Source: Paraburkholderia bryophila (GTDB lineage Bacteria > Pseudomonadota > Gammaproteobacteria > Burkholderiales > Burkholderiaceae). From it: a DNA stretch of 64,000 nt. The position numbers were made by a program, and so were the translations under genes. Positions 26,616 through 35,250 of this stretch are shown one piece after another. How positions within the stretch are numbered: the first letter of the stretch is position 1; each line of letters starts with the position of its first letter. Location of the stretch: positions 100,781 to 164,780 of the forward strand of contig NZ_QLTK01000016.1 of NCBI RefSeq assembly GCF_003269035.1, given 5' to 3'. The notes under the pieces are model-generated. The model did no database searches and had not been told where the DNA came from. It worked only from the letters and a program-made list of their open reading frames with translations.

Positions 26616-27341
26616 TTATTCCTCCCATGCCGACGGGCTGAACAGGTAGCCGCGTCCCCAGATCGTCTTGATCTTGTGCGGTTCGGGCGACGCGTCTTCG
26701 AAACGCCGGCGCAGCCGCGAGATACCGGCGTCGACAGTGCGATCGATTCCGTCGAATTCGATCCCGCGCAGTTGCTTGAGAATGTCGTCGCGACTTAGCA
26801 CGGTGCCGGCGGCGCGCGCGAGGATCAGCAACAGGTTGTATTCCGTCGTTTTCAGCTCGACCGGCTGACCGCGCCAGCTCACCGCGCGATCGGGCGGCGA
26901 GATCACGAGTTCGCCGAAGCTTAGCGTGTCGTCCTGCGCGGAAGGCGGCGCGCTTTCCGCAGGCTGCGCGCGCCGCAGCAGGGCCCGTGCTCGCGCGACC
27001 AGCACGCGCGGTTCGATCGGTTTGAGGACGTAGTCGTCGGCGCCCGTTTCCAGACCGGCGATCTGGTCGTACACGTCGACACGCGCCGTCAGCATCAGCA
27101 CCGGCACACGCGAAAAGCTGCGAATTCGCCGGCAGACTTCCATTCCGTCCAGATTGGGCAGCATCAGATCGAGGATCACCAGCGCCGGCTTGTGTTCATG
27201 TACGGCGGCCACCGCCGTATCGCCTCGCCGCACGATCGTCACATTGAATTCGTAGCCGTTCAGATACTCCCCGATCAACTGCGCGAGCCGATCGTCGTCC
27301 TCGATCAGCAGCACGCTGGTCTTGAGGGGGGCGTCGTTCAT
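26616..27341 (-). CDS. OmpR-family response regulator (RstA-like)
   Basis: 241 residues. The receiver domain has acidic-pocket DD near residues 15-16, phospho-acceptor D58 in ILDLMLP, and K107 in YVLKPIE; the C-terminal winged helix ends with the typical GRGYLFSP. ATG at 27341 was preferred because GGAGA lies 7 bp upstream; a GTG at 27353 is the alternative. It forms a three-gene unit with the histidine kinase and EamA exporter. A MipA/OmpV gene is divergent, and such outer-membrane scaffolds are commonly placed next to RstAB-like pairs, so it is a likely target. Confidence 0.92.
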   Translation of the reverse strand: MNDAPLKTSVLLIEDDDRLAQLIGEYLNGYEFNVTIVRRGDTAVAAVHEHKPALVILDLMLPNLDGMEVCRRIRSFSRVPVLMLTARVDVYDQIAGLETGADDYVLKPIEPRVLVARARALLRRAQPAESAPPSAQDDTLSFGELVISPPDRAVSWRGQPVELKTTEYNLLLILARAAGTVLSRDDILKQLRGIEFDGIDRTVDAGISRLRRRFEDASPEPHKIKTIWGRGYLFSPSAWEE

Positions 27342-27514
27342 AAAGGTCTCCACTAGCAGGCGCTGATTCTATCCGTGCCTGCCTGAACGGGATATGCCGC
27401 GAACACTCTCGAACACTTGAACACAATTGCGCACACATTCCCCCAACTTCAGGACAGACGGGGCGGGGCGACGTCCCTAGACTGCGGTCTCCGTCTCAAT
27501 AAAAAGATCTGACC

Positions 27515-28288
27515 GTGCTCAAACGCCTGCTGACTCTGTGTGTTCCGCTCTTTGGCCTGACCTGCTCGTCGCTGACCTATGCCGAGAACTTTTATACGTT
27601 TTCCCTGGCGGGCGGCGTCGGACCGCGCTATCAGGGCAGCCGCGATTACCGTCCGTTCGTTGCGCCGCTGATTTCCGCGGAGTTCAGCAACGGCATCTTT
27701 CTGAGCCCGACCGAGGGGCTCGGCTACAAGCACGACTTCGCCAACGGGATGTTCGCGTCGGCGGCGCTGAGTTACGACTTCGGCCGAACTGACCGCAATC
27801 GCGCCGACCTGCCGGGTTCCGACTATCTCCGGGGCATGGGACGGATTCCCGGCTCCGTGATGATGTCGTTCACCGTCGGCGCGCACGTGTTCGGCGCGTC
27901 GACCGTCAGCGTCACGCTCGATCAGCCGGTCACCCACACGAGCCATGGCACCAGCGGCCACTTCGACGTGGTGGTGCCGGTGCTGCAGACGGCCGACAAC
28001 ATCATCAACGTCAGCGGCTCGCTGCATGCCGGCAGCGGTCGCTACACGCAGACCTTCTTCGGTGTCACCGACGCGCAATCGCTCGCGAGCGGTTTCCGTC
28101 CGTATTCGGTGAAAGGCGGTTTCGACAGCGCGAAGGTCTCGCTCGGCTGGACCTACATGTTTTCACCGCGCTGGTCGGTGCATACCGAAGGCGGCGTGAC
28201 GCGTCTGCTGGGCGCGTCGGCGAACAGCCCGATCGTGCAGTCGAAGAACAACTATTTCGCGATCACGTCGATCAGCTACCGCTACTGA
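27515..28288 (+). CDS. MipA/OmpV-family outer-membrane protein
   Basis: 257 residues from GTG 27515. Signal peptide (LLTLCVPLFGLTCSSLTYAE) then alternating beta-strand pattern ending in the aromatic FAITSISYRY, as expected for an outer-membrane barrel. Features of the MipA/OmpV family are GGVGPRYQGSRDYRPFVAP at the mature start and GWTYMFSPRWSV near the end. Divergent from an RstA/RstB-like system, 173 bp away, which may regulate it. Its role in peptidoglycan enzyme scaffolding (MipA) is known only for some members. Confidence 0.87.
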   Translation: MLKRLLTLCVPLFGLTCSSLTYAENFYTFSLAGGVGPRYQGSRDYRPFVAPLISAEFSNGIFLSPTEGLGYKHDFANGMFASAALSYDFGRTDRNRADLPGSDYLRGMGRIPGSVMMSFTVGAHVFGASTVSVTLDQPVTHTSHGTSGHFDVVVPVLQTADNIINVSGSLHAGSGRYTQTFFGVTDAQSLASGFRPYSVKGGFDSAKVSLGWTYMFSPRWSVHTEGGVTRLLGASANSPIVQSKNNYFAITSISYRY

Positions 28289-28339
28289 TCCTGTCGGTCG
28301 ATCGGCTCGCCGGACCGACGTCTTATCAAGGAGCTTGCG

Positions 28340-29513
28340 ATGTTTGCATGGCAAACCCCGCTGTCCAGCGCGTGGCAGGACAGTCTCGTTTCACCGGTGC
28401 GCGGCGAGGCGCTGGGCGTCGACAGTTTGCTGCTCACCGGCGCGACCGGGTTTATCGGCGGCAATCTGCTGGTGACCCTGATCAACGCCGGCCTTGCCGG
28501 GCGGCTGGTGTGCCTGGTGCGCGGCGTGAGCGTGGCCGACGCGCTCGCCCGGCTGCGGGCCTCGGCGGTGCGGTCTGTCGCATAACCGCGCGCACCGTAT
28601 CACCGAAGTCAACGTGATGGTCGGTGAACTCGGCGGCGCGTTTTCGGAGATCGATCTGGCGCGTCTCGCGAAGGTCTCGCACGTGATCAATTGCGCGGCG
28701 CTGGCGTCGTTTTCGACCAACTCGCAAGTGCTCGATACCAATGTGGGCGACACCTTGCGCTTTGCGTCGCGCTTTGCCGGCAGCAAGACGTTGCGGCGTT
28801 TCGTGCATGTGAGCACGGCCATGGCGTGCGGCACGCAATGCGGCGCGAACGTGCAGGAATCGCCGTTCGGCTATGGCGAGACGAACCACATCGTGCCGTA
28901 CACGCGCAGCAAGCGCGAAGTCGAACGGTTGTTGCGCACCACGTATCCGCGCTTGCCGCTGGTGGTGGTGCGACCGTCGATCGTGGTCGGTCATACGGTG
29001 CTCGGCACGCTGCCGTCGGCGAGCATTTTCTGGGTGTTTCGCGTCGTGCACGGCGCGCGGCGCTTCACCGCGCGCGCGATGAACCGTCTCGACGTAGTCA
29101 CCGCCGACGACTGCGCGCGTGCGATTGCCTTGCTGGCGGTGAAGCCGACGCTGGCGTTCGACACCTATCACGTGTCGGCGGGCACGGAGGCGCCGACCGT
29201 CGGCCAGATCATCAGCGCGATGGATGAAGCCACCGGCACCTCGGGCCGCCGTTATTCGATGTGCCGCGTGCGCGACTTCGGCAAGATCGCGCGCGAGGTG
29301 GTGGGCCGGGACCGAAGCGGTAGCGGCCGGCTGATCGAACACGCGTTGCGTTTATATGCGGGCTTCGCGGAGCTGGACTATGCGTTCGACAACCGGCGTC
29401 TGCGTGACGAAATCGGATTCGAACCCCTGCCGTTCACCGACTATGTCAGTGAGTGTGTGCGGACGTCGCGCGGTGTGGGCATCGTTGAACAAATGCGTTG
29501 GGATTTCAAATGA
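28340..29513 (+). pseudogene. SDR / thioester-reductase-like gene interrupted by a frameshift
   Basis: Two ORFs together make one NAD(P)-binding protein of the extended SDR (male-sterility, NAD_binding_4) type. The first (28340-28585) has the nucleotide motif TGATGFIGGN and ends at a stop near residue 82. The second frame continues with LSHNRAHRITEVNVMVGEL, HVSTAMACGT, YTRSKREVE and VVRPSIVVGHTV up to 29513. Dropping one base near 28574 joins AVR to LSHNR and restores a protein of about 390 residues. Its stop overlaps the next start by 4 bp, showing the original gene was intact and coupled. It is either a true lesion or a sequencing error. Confidence 0.75.
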
Positions 29514-29626
29514 CACAGTGGCCTATCGATTCGGAGATCGCTCGCCCCGCGACCGACTCCAACACTTCTACCGACACCGATTCCGGTATCGACTCGCGCG
29601 ATAATCGCGCAACGGGCGTACGACCC

Positions 29627-30424
29627 ATGACACGGCCCACCGCCAGGCCGGCTGTTTTTCAGGCAAGTTCAATGGACGAGAAAGACTGGATCGCCGGCGC
29701 GGCTAAAGCGTTGGCGATCATCGAAGCATTCGACGAAGAACACGCGCGCATGACGCCGACCATGGTGGCCAGCCGTGCGGGGCTGTCGCGCACGGCGGCG
29801 CGCCGCTATCTGCTGACGCTGGGCGAACTCGGCTACGTGGACACCGACGGCAAGCTGTTCTGGCTGGCGCCGCGCGTGCTGCGGCTCGGCCAGTCGTACC
29901 TGGACTCGGCGCGTTTGCCGCGTACCGTGCAGCCGTTTCTGCAGCGCATTACCGCGACCGTGCAGGAAACCGCGCTGGTCGCGATTCTCGACGAACACGA
30001 CGTGGTGTACGTGGCGCGCAACGGCGTGAACCGGGCGATGGCGGTCGGCTTCGTGCTCGGCTCGCGCGTGCCGGCGCCGTTGTCGTCGGCGGGGCTGGTG
30101 CTGCTGGCGTTTCAGGCACCGGAAAGTATCGAGCAATGGCTCGCCACGTATCAGATCAAGGTGTTCACGCCGCACACCTATGCCACGATCGAGCGCTTGC
30201 GTGAAGTGCTCGGCGAGATTCGCCGCAACGGCTATGTCGTCACCGATCAGCAACTCGAGCTCGGCGTGCGCGGCGTCGCGGTGCCGTTGCGCGACCGGCA
30301 CGGCTCGGTGGTAGCGGCGATCAGCGTTAGCATGCCGATCGGCCAGGAGTCGGCGAATGCCGCGCTGCATCGGGTTTTGCCGACCTTGCAGGAAACCGCG
30401 AGCCTGCTGCGCAATCTCGTTTGA
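29627..30424 (+). CDS. IclR-family transcriptional regulator (PcaR/PobR-like)
   Basis: About 265 residues from ATG 29627. The winged helix (TPTMVASRAGLSRTAARRYLLTLGELGYV) is followed by an effector-binding domain with ELGVRGVAVPLRDR and VVAAISVSMP, as in PcaR/PobR/PcaU regulators of aromatic catabolism; the effector is unknown here. An upstream in-frame ATG at 29510 overlaps the preceding gene by 4 bp, but would add about 39 low-complexity residues, so I chose the later start. It may regulate the preceding SDR gene or loci elsewhere. Confidence 0.85.
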   Translation: MTRPTARPAVFQASSMDEKDWIAGAAKALAIIEAFDEEHARMTPTMVASRAGLSRTAARRYLLTLGELGYVDTDGKLFWLAPRVLRLGQSYLDSARLPRTVQPFLQRITATVQETALVAILDEHDVVYVARNGVNRAMAVGFVLGSRVPAPLSSAGLVLLAFQAPESIEQWLATYQIKVFTPHTYATIERLREVLGEIRRNGYVVTDQQLELGVRGVAVPLRDRHGSVVAAISVSMPIGQESANAALHRVLPTLQETASLLRNLV

Positions 30425-30648
30425 GCGGTACTCAGTAATCCCCCTGGTATGGGATGCTTAACGAGTGAAAGCGTCTCGAAAGCAAGCTGTCTCCCGGAAA
30501 ATACATATCGAGTTTTGGGCATGACAAACCGCCTACACTGGGTAATACTCTCCCGCGGGGAGCGGGAAGGCGCCTCAAGCCCTGTCTGCTTCACCGTGCA
30601 GCTATTTCATTCACATTGACTCAGTCGTCCAGGTTTGGGGAACAACAC

Positions 30649-30861
30649 ATGAAAAAAGTTATCGTCTCGCTCGCAGCAGCTTCGATCGCACTGGTTTCCG
30701 TTCAAGCTTTCGCACAGGCATCGGACGCAGCAGCACCGGCTGCAGCAGCAAGCGCGCCGAAGAAGCATCACGTCAAGAAGCTGAAGACGCACGGCAAGCG
30801 TGCTCCGGTCGCTGCAGCAGCTTCGGCAGCTGGCACGAACGACAAGGGCGCAGCAAACTAA
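30649..30861 (+). CDS. Small secreted Ala/Lys-rich protein
   Basis: 70 residues: KKVIVSLAAASIALVSVQAFAQA is a Sec signal peptide, cleaved near AFA-QA. The mature part is Ala-rich with a basic patch PKKHHVKKLKTHGKR and ends with GTNDKGAAN. No domain; it looks like a periplasmic small basic protein common in Burkholderia. GGGGA precedes the ATG. It is followed by a strong bidirectional terminator, so it is probably monocistronic. Confidence 0.65.
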   Translation: MKKVIVSLAAASIALVSVQAFAQASDAAAPAAAASAPKKHHVKKLKTHGKRAPVAAAASAAGTNDKGAAN

Positions 30862-30955
30862 GCTGTCTCCGGTTTGCCGGGCGAGTCAGGCTGGATCGCC
30901 GCACTGCGCCGCTAGCCGGCCGGTGTAGCGTGGTTCGGTTAATGGCATCGCCAGC

Positions 30956-30987
30956 AAAAAGGCCAGAGCTCGTGCTCTGGCCTTTTT
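30956..30987. terminator. Strong bidirectional terminator
   Basis: Stem GGCCAGAG / CTCTGGCC with loop CTCGTG, flanked by A5 and T5, so it works for the small secreted protein (plus) and the 31030-31308 gene (minus). Confidence 0.85.
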
Positions 30988-31029
30988 GCATTTTTCGGCG
31001 CGCCTCACGCGCGCCCCGGTTCGCGGCAC

Positions 31030-31308
31030 TCAGCCCGCGAGGCCACGCTTGATGACTTCGTCGAGCAGCCCGCTCATGCCATCGGGATGCGTGGCCGCGC
31101 GCTTCTTGAGCTCCTCGACCAGTTCACTGTTCAGCTTGCACGCGAACGCCACAAGCCCTTGCGCCTGATCCAGCTTGCGCTGTTCGCGGCGATCGAGCTT
31201 CGGGTCGGCCGCGGCGGCTTTGCCGAAGCGATCGGCGGTGGACAGCTTCATTGCGTTGTTCAGCTTGAGTGCCTTGTTCTTTTCAAGGTCGGTTTTTTTC
31301 ATCGCCAT
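31030..31308 (-). CDS. Small hypothetical protein with helical C-terminus
   Basis: 92 residues, highly charged. N-terminal KKTDLEKNKALKLNNAMK, then RREQRKLDQAQGLVAFACKL and NSELVEELKKRAATHPDG, predicted mostly helical. No motif that I recognise; it could be a small regulator or antitoxin-like protein, but no partner toxin is adjacent. ATG at 31308 follows a GGAGG-like stretch. Convergent terminator at 30956-30987. Confidence 0.65.
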   Translation of the reverse strand: MAMKKTDLEKNKALKLNNAMKLSTADRFGKAAAADPKLDRREQRKLDQAQGLVAFACKLNSELVEELKKRAATHPDGMSGLLDEVIKRGLAG

Positions 31309-31411
31309 TTGGAAGGCCTCTGCAGATAAGTAAACCCCGCATTGTACGCATCGCGCCGGGCGTCGAGCGAGCGGCGGGATTCCGCGGCGCGGCGAGTCGG
31401 CTGAGCGGCAC

Positions 31412-32167
31412 TTAGCTTGATTGGTCCGGCGCGGCGGCCATGCTGTCCATCAGCGCGCGCATTCGTTGCCAGTGCGTGCCTTCCCAGAACACCCGCAGGC
31501 AGACGTCGCAGGTGACGAACTGGTTATGTCGTTGCAGCACGCCGTCGGGCGCGCGGCTGCCCACTTCCTCCTTGGCGATGCGCCGCAACGGCGCGTTGCA
31601 CATCAGACATAGCCGGAACGGCGTCGCGCTGCCGGCCAGATCGAGCCGTTCAAACACTTCGCGCAGTTGCTCACGCGGTTTTAGCGTGCGAACGTAGCAA
31701 CCATGCGTGATGCTGCGGCGTTTCAATAACTCGCGATCGCGCGTCAGCACGACGCGTTGTTGCGCGGCCGCGAGCGCTTCGATGTCGGCGTCCGGATAGT
31801 GGTTGTCGTAGAGCGTGTCGAAGCCGGCCAGCCTCAGCAGTGGCGCAAGGCCGCCGAGATGCGCGTCGGCAATGAAGCGCACCACGCGCAGCGGCCGTTC
31901 GCGCACGCGCAGGAGCGGCTGGATGTCGAGCGCTTCAAACTTCGGATAGACAGCGACGCGGTCGCCGTCCGCGAGAGGGTGATTGAAACCGACCGACTCG
32001 CCGTTCACCAGAATCAGCTCGACTTCGGTATGCGGCACGCCGAGTACTTCGATCATGTGTTTGGCGGTGGCACCGGGCGCGCAGGCGTAGCTGAACGCGC
32101 GCCGACGCAGCGGCCGGGCGAGAAAATCGTTCAGCTCCTCATAGAAGCGGAAAGTCGCGGTCACCAT
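31412..32167 (-). CDS. Ubiquitin-like fold plus Mut7-C RNase-domain protein
   Basis: 251 residues. The N-terminal part (about 1-90) resembles the Mut7-C ubiquitin-like domain (TATFRFYEELNDFLA, then DGDRVAVYP). Then comes a Mut7-C PIN-like domain with FIADAHLGGLAPLLRLAGFDT, YDNHYPDADI and VLTRDRELLKRR. A zinc ribbon of two CxxC pairs (CLMC and CDVC) ends with the conserved EGTHWQRM. Mut7-C domains are predicted RNases; the substrate is unknown. The gene stands alone. Confidence 0.85.
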   Translation of the reverse strand: MVTATFRFYEELNDFLARPLRRRAFSYACAPGATAKHMIEVLGVPHTEVELILVNGESVGFNHPLADGDRVAVYPKFEALDIQPLLRVRERPLRVVRFIADAHLGGLAPLLRLAGFDTLYDNHYPDADIEALAAAQQRVVLTRDRELLKRRSITHGCYVRTLKPREQLREVFERLDLAGSATPFRLCLMCNAPLRRIAKEEVGSRAPDGVLQRHNQFVTCDVCLRVFWEGTHWQRMRALMDSMAAAPDQSS

Positions 32168-32261
32168 TTCTGGAGTATGGCACCGCCTTCCGTTGCGCGC
32201 TGCCCTGCGGGTGTCGCATGAGTGTGCTTTACTGCCAGTTCTTTAGAAGACGGAGCGACAG

Positions 32262-33131
32262 ATGGACATCGGTTTTATCGGTCTCGGCGAGATGGGCGCC
32301 GCGATGGTTGCAAACATTCTGAAAGCCGGGCATCAGGTGCGGGTGTGGAACCGCTCGCCGGAACGGGCGCGAGCGCTCGCTGACGCCGGGGCGCGCATCG
32401 TCGCGACACCGGCCGAAGCGTTTGCGGGCGATGCCGTGTTCTCGATGCTCGCCGACGACGCCGCGCTGCGTGACGTGATCACCGCGTCGCTGCTGGAACA
32501 CGCACCGCGCGGTCTGATCCACGTGAACATGGCGACGATCTCGGTGGCGCTGGCCGAGGAACTGGCGACGGCCCATGCGTCGCGCGGAGTGCACTACGTT
32601 GCCGCGCCAGTGCTGGGTCGGCCGGACGCCGCGGCGGCGGCGAAGCTGACGATCGTCGCCGGTGGTCCGGCGGAGTCGATCGACCGCGTGCAGCCGATTT
32701 TCGACGCGATCGGCCAGAAGACGTGGCGTATCGGTTCGTTGCCGCAGCAGGCGAACGTGATGAAGCTGGCCGCCAACTTCATGCTGGGCGCGGCGGTCGA
32801 GACGCTCGGCGAAGCCGCCACGCTGGTGACCGGTCACGGTCTCGCCATGCAGGATTTCCTCGACGTCATCACGAGCGGCCTGTTTCCGGGGCCCGTGTAT
32901 GCGGGATACGGCAAGCTGATCGCCGAGCAGCAGTACGAGCCGGCGCAGTTCAAGGCGCGGCTCGGCCTGAAGGATATCCGCCTCGCGCTGGCCGCCGCCG
33001 ATGCAGTGAACACACCGCTGCCGATCGCGAGCGTGGTGCGCGACAGTTTGCTCGAAGCGGTGGCGCACGGCGACGGCGAGAAGGATTTCGCGGTGCTGGG
33101 GCAGGTGGCTGCGCGGCGCGCAGGGCGTTAA
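32262..33131 (+). CDS. NAD(P)-dependent beta-hydroxyacid dehydrogenase
   Basis: 289 residues of the 3-hydroxyisobutyrate/tartronate semialdehyde reductase family. DIGFIGLGEMGAAMVANI holds the GxGxxG cofactor motif; HVNMATIS and APVLGRPDAA match the substrate and glycine-rich regions; KLAANFMLG contains the catalytic lysine; the C-terminal KDIRLALAAADA is the family end. It probably reduces a small aldehyde acid (glyoxylate or succinic semialdehyde type); exact substrate not decidable. GACGGAG precedes the ATG. Confidence 0.88.
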   Translation: MDIGFIGLGEMGAAMVANILKAGHQVRVWNRSPERARALADAGARIVATPAEAFAGDAVFSMLADDAALRDVITASLLEHAPRGLIHVNMATISVALAEELATAHASRGVHYVAAPVLGRPDAAAAAKLTIVAGGPAESIDRVQPIFDAIGQKTWRIGSLPQQANVMKLAANFMLGAAVETLGEAATLVTGHGLAMQDFLDVITSGLFPGPVYAGYGKLIAEQQYEPAQFKARLGLKDIRLALAAADAVNTPLPIASVVRDSLLEAVAHGDGEKDFAVLGQVAARRAGR

Positions 33132-33315
33132 GGGCGCCAGGGCTGCGGCGCGAACGGCACGGGCCAAGGTAGAGACAGCGGCACGGGCAGAGGCGAAGCG
33201 AACACCTTGAGTTCCGCGCGCCGCGCTCTGCAAAAGCCCTTACCCGCGTGCTCCACGTCGCGGATCGGCGCGGGCGGGCATAATGTCCGCCCGTCCTTCA
33301 TTCACCGCGATTGTC

Positions 33316-33951
33316 ATGACTCTGCATACCTGGTGGCTGTTCGTCGCCACAGTTTTCGTCGTATCCGCGATTCCCGGCCCGAACATGCTGCTCGTGATGA
33401 CGCATGGCGCCCAGCACGGTCTGCGCCGCTCCAGTGCGACGATGGCGGGCTGCCTGTCGGCGCTGGTGTCGATGCTCGCGGTGTCTGCAGCGGGGCTCGG
33501 CGTGGTTCTGGCCGCCTGGCCGGCCATGTTCAACGCGCTGCGCCTGATCGGCGCGGCCTACCTCATCTATCTGGGCGTCAAGGCATGGCGCGCGCCGGCC
33601 GACGAAGCGGCTGCCGACCAGGCCGACGCGCTGGCCGCGAAGCCCGCGCGCTCGCGCGTCGCGCTGTTTCGCAATGGCTTCCTGGTGGCCGGCAGCAACC
33701 CGAAAGCCATTCTGTTCGCCGCCGCCTTGCTGCCGCAGTTCATCGACGCCGCGCAGCCGAAGTTGCCGCAGTTCGGCGTGCTGGTGGCCACGTTCGCCGT
33801 GATCGAAGTGAGCTGGTATCTGGTGTACGCGGGTTTCGGCACGCGGATCGGCACGAAGCTGAAAAGCCGCAGCGTCGCAAAAATGTTCAACCGACTCACT
33901 GGCGGCGTGTTCGTCGGCTTCGGCGCGATGATGGCGCTGGTGCGGCACTAG
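33316..33951 (+). CDS. LysE/RhtB-family amino-acid exporter
   Basis: 211 residues from ATG 33316. Six hydrophobic segments; N-terminal FVVSAIPGPNMLLVMTHGAQHGLRRS is the LysE/RhtB signature, followed by LIGAAYLIYLGVKAWR and GFLVAGSNPKAILFAAALLPQF. Substrate unknown. An upstream ATG at 33283 would add 11 residues. Only 61 bp before the small-RNA candidate region. Confidence 0.88.
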   Translation: MTLHTWWLFVATVFVVSAIPGPNMLLVMTHGAQHGLRRSSATMAGCLSALVSMLAVSAAGLGVVLAAWPAMFNALRLIGAAYLIYLGVKAWRAPADEAAADQADALAAKPARSRVALFRNGFLVAGSNPKAILFAAALLPQFIDAAQPKLPQFGVLVATFAVIEVSWYLVYAGFGTRIGTKLKSRSVAKMFNRLTGGVFVGFGAMMALVRH

Positions 33952-34031
33952 GCACTAGACACCAGGCGCCGGCCGCGCGCTCATGCTGTGTCGCACGACG
34001 ACAACGCCGAGGGTCATCCCTAATAAGAATG

Positions 34032-34060
34032 TTGCGCCGCACCAAACCATTTGCTATAGT
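34032..34060 (+). promoter_or_regulatory. Promoter of the small-RNA candidate
   Basis: TTGCGC (34032-34037), 17 bp, TATAGT (34055-34060), about 7 bp before the predicted transcript start near 34067. Ideal spacing, five of six -10 matches, weak -35. Confidence 0.45.
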
Positions 34061-34066
34061 TCGTCT

Positions 34067-34127
34067 TGTCTCCTCCATGTCTCCTCTGATATGGATTCAG
34101 CCCGCCAAACTAGGCGGGCTTTTTTTT
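34067..34127 (+). ncRNA. Candidate trans-acting small RNA with anti-Shine-Dalgarno loop
   Basis: Between lysE and ompW a sigma-70 promoter and a canonical Rho-independent terminator frame a 61-base transcript with no ORF. Base 34074-34095 forms a short hairpin TCCAT-N12-ATGGA whose loop is GTCTCCTCTGAT; with CTCCTCC at 34070-34076 it presents two C/U-rich stretches complementary to GGAGG ribosome sites. The terminator is AGCCCGCC / GGCGGGCT followed by eight T. Anti-SD small RNAs with such exposed loops are known in several Proteobacteria; whether this belongs to a named family I cannot tell. Confidence 0.5.
34099..34127 (+). terminator. Rho-independent terminator of small-RNA candidate
   Basis: Perfect 8-bp stem AGCCCGCC / GGCGGGCT, loop AAACTA, then an eight-T run. 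Confidence 0.85.
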
Positions 34128-34160
34128 GCCCGGCATTTCCCGGGGCTTCAGAAGCAAGAA

Positions 34161-34206
34161 ACGACAAAGCCGGCTGGCCCCTTCGCAGGGCCGCCGGCTT
34201 TGTCGT
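34161..34206 (-). terminator. Long hairpin downstream of ompW
   Basis: Inverted repeat with 13-bp perfect arms ACGACAAAGCCGG / CCGGCTTTGTCGT enclosing a further GGCCC/GGGCC stem. On the minus strand TTTCTT follows. It lies 48 bp after the ompW stop and is probably its terminator. Confidence 0.7.
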
Positions 34207-34253
34207 TTGCGATTCGCGGCGCTCGCTGGTCGCTTGCCAGAGCACCATCGAAC

Positions 34254-35078
34254 TCAGAACTTGTACGAGACCGCCAGAAACGAAATGATCGGGTCCGCTT
34301 TCAGTTCCGCCTTGGAGACGCCGAGTTCGGTGCCATCCGCCGCCTTGATGATGACCGACGAGGTCGTCTTCAGCGGAATGTACGTGACCGATGCCACCAG
34401 ACCCCAGTGATCGGTGATGTTGTACGCCAGACCCGCATTGAACACCGGCTGCCATGACGACGACGCCTTCGCCGACACCTGCGTCTGCCCCGGCTTGCCG
34501 GCGCCTGCGGCCAGCACGGCGCCGAGGTTGTTCTGCGTCGACGTGACGAAGTTCGGGCTCAGCTGAATATCGGAGAAGAAGTTGTACGACACGCCGATAC
34601 CGACGAACGGCCGGAACTTCGCCGTCGGTTCATTGAAGTAGTACTGGAACAGCAGCGCGGGGCTCCACTGACGCACGCTCTTCACGATCGGATTGGCCTG
34701 CGGGTCGCCCAGATCCTGCTGACCCAACGCGCCCGCCGGTCCCGGCGGCTTGATCGTGCCGTGGCCGTAAATCTTGAACACCGGCGGCACGCCCGCCACC
34801 GTCGTGACGGCGATGTGATCGGTGAGGTAATGGCTGAACACCAGGCCGACCGTATCGGCGCTCCCCGTCGACAAACCCGTGCCCGACGACGTGAACGAGC
34901 TCGGCAGACGCAGCGGCGTGTTGATCGGCGTCGGCGCGACATTGGTGGTGAGCGGCGTGCTCGAATCCTGCGGCATCACGTGAAACCAGCCGAGCACGGC
35001 GACGTTGTCGCCCGCGTGTTGGGCATAGGCACTGGCGGACAGGCAAACGGACAGTATCGCGAGACAGATTTTTTTCAT
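34254..35078 (-). CDS. OmpW-family outer-membrane protein
   Basis: 274 residues. Signal KKICLAILSVCLSASAYAQ, then GDNVAVLGWFHVMP (typical mature start), a beta-barrel pattern with TVGLVFSHYLTDHIAVTTVAGVPP and FRPFVGIGVSYNFFSD, and a final aromatic SYKF recognised by the BAM machinery. Longer than E. coli OmpW (about 212) by an extended loop, as usual in Burkholderiales. Predicted small hydrophobic-molecule channel. It is the last of three minus-strand envelope genes (two DUF2957 lipoproteins, then OmpW; gap 172 bp) and ends at a strong hairpin. Confidence 0.9.
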   Translation of the reverse strand: MKKICLAILSVCLSASAYAQHAGDNVAVLGWFHVMPQDSSTPLTTNVAPTPINTPLRLPSSFTSSGTGLSTGSADTVGLVFSHYLTDHIAVTTVAGVPPVFKIYGHGTIKPPGPAGALGQQDLGDPQANPIVKSVRQWSPALLFQYYFNEPTAKFRPFVGIGVSYNFFSDIQLSPNFVTSTQNNLGAVLAAGAGKPGQTQVSAKASSSWQPVFNAGLAYNITDHWGLVASVTYIPLKTTSSVIIKAADGTELGVSKAELKADPIISFLAVSYKF

Positions 35079-35250
35079 GTTGTTTCTCCTCTGGCGCTCG
35101 TTGCATCTATCGCGCGCGTCGAGCGGCGGCGGGTTGGCGGCCCGGCCGTTGCGCTCGATAGTCGGTGGACACCGGCTGCCGCGCGCTGATCGGGCGCGGC
35201 AGCCGGGGCGCGAACGCCTCGTTGCGGGTTGGCGGCGCGGGTCACGTCCA

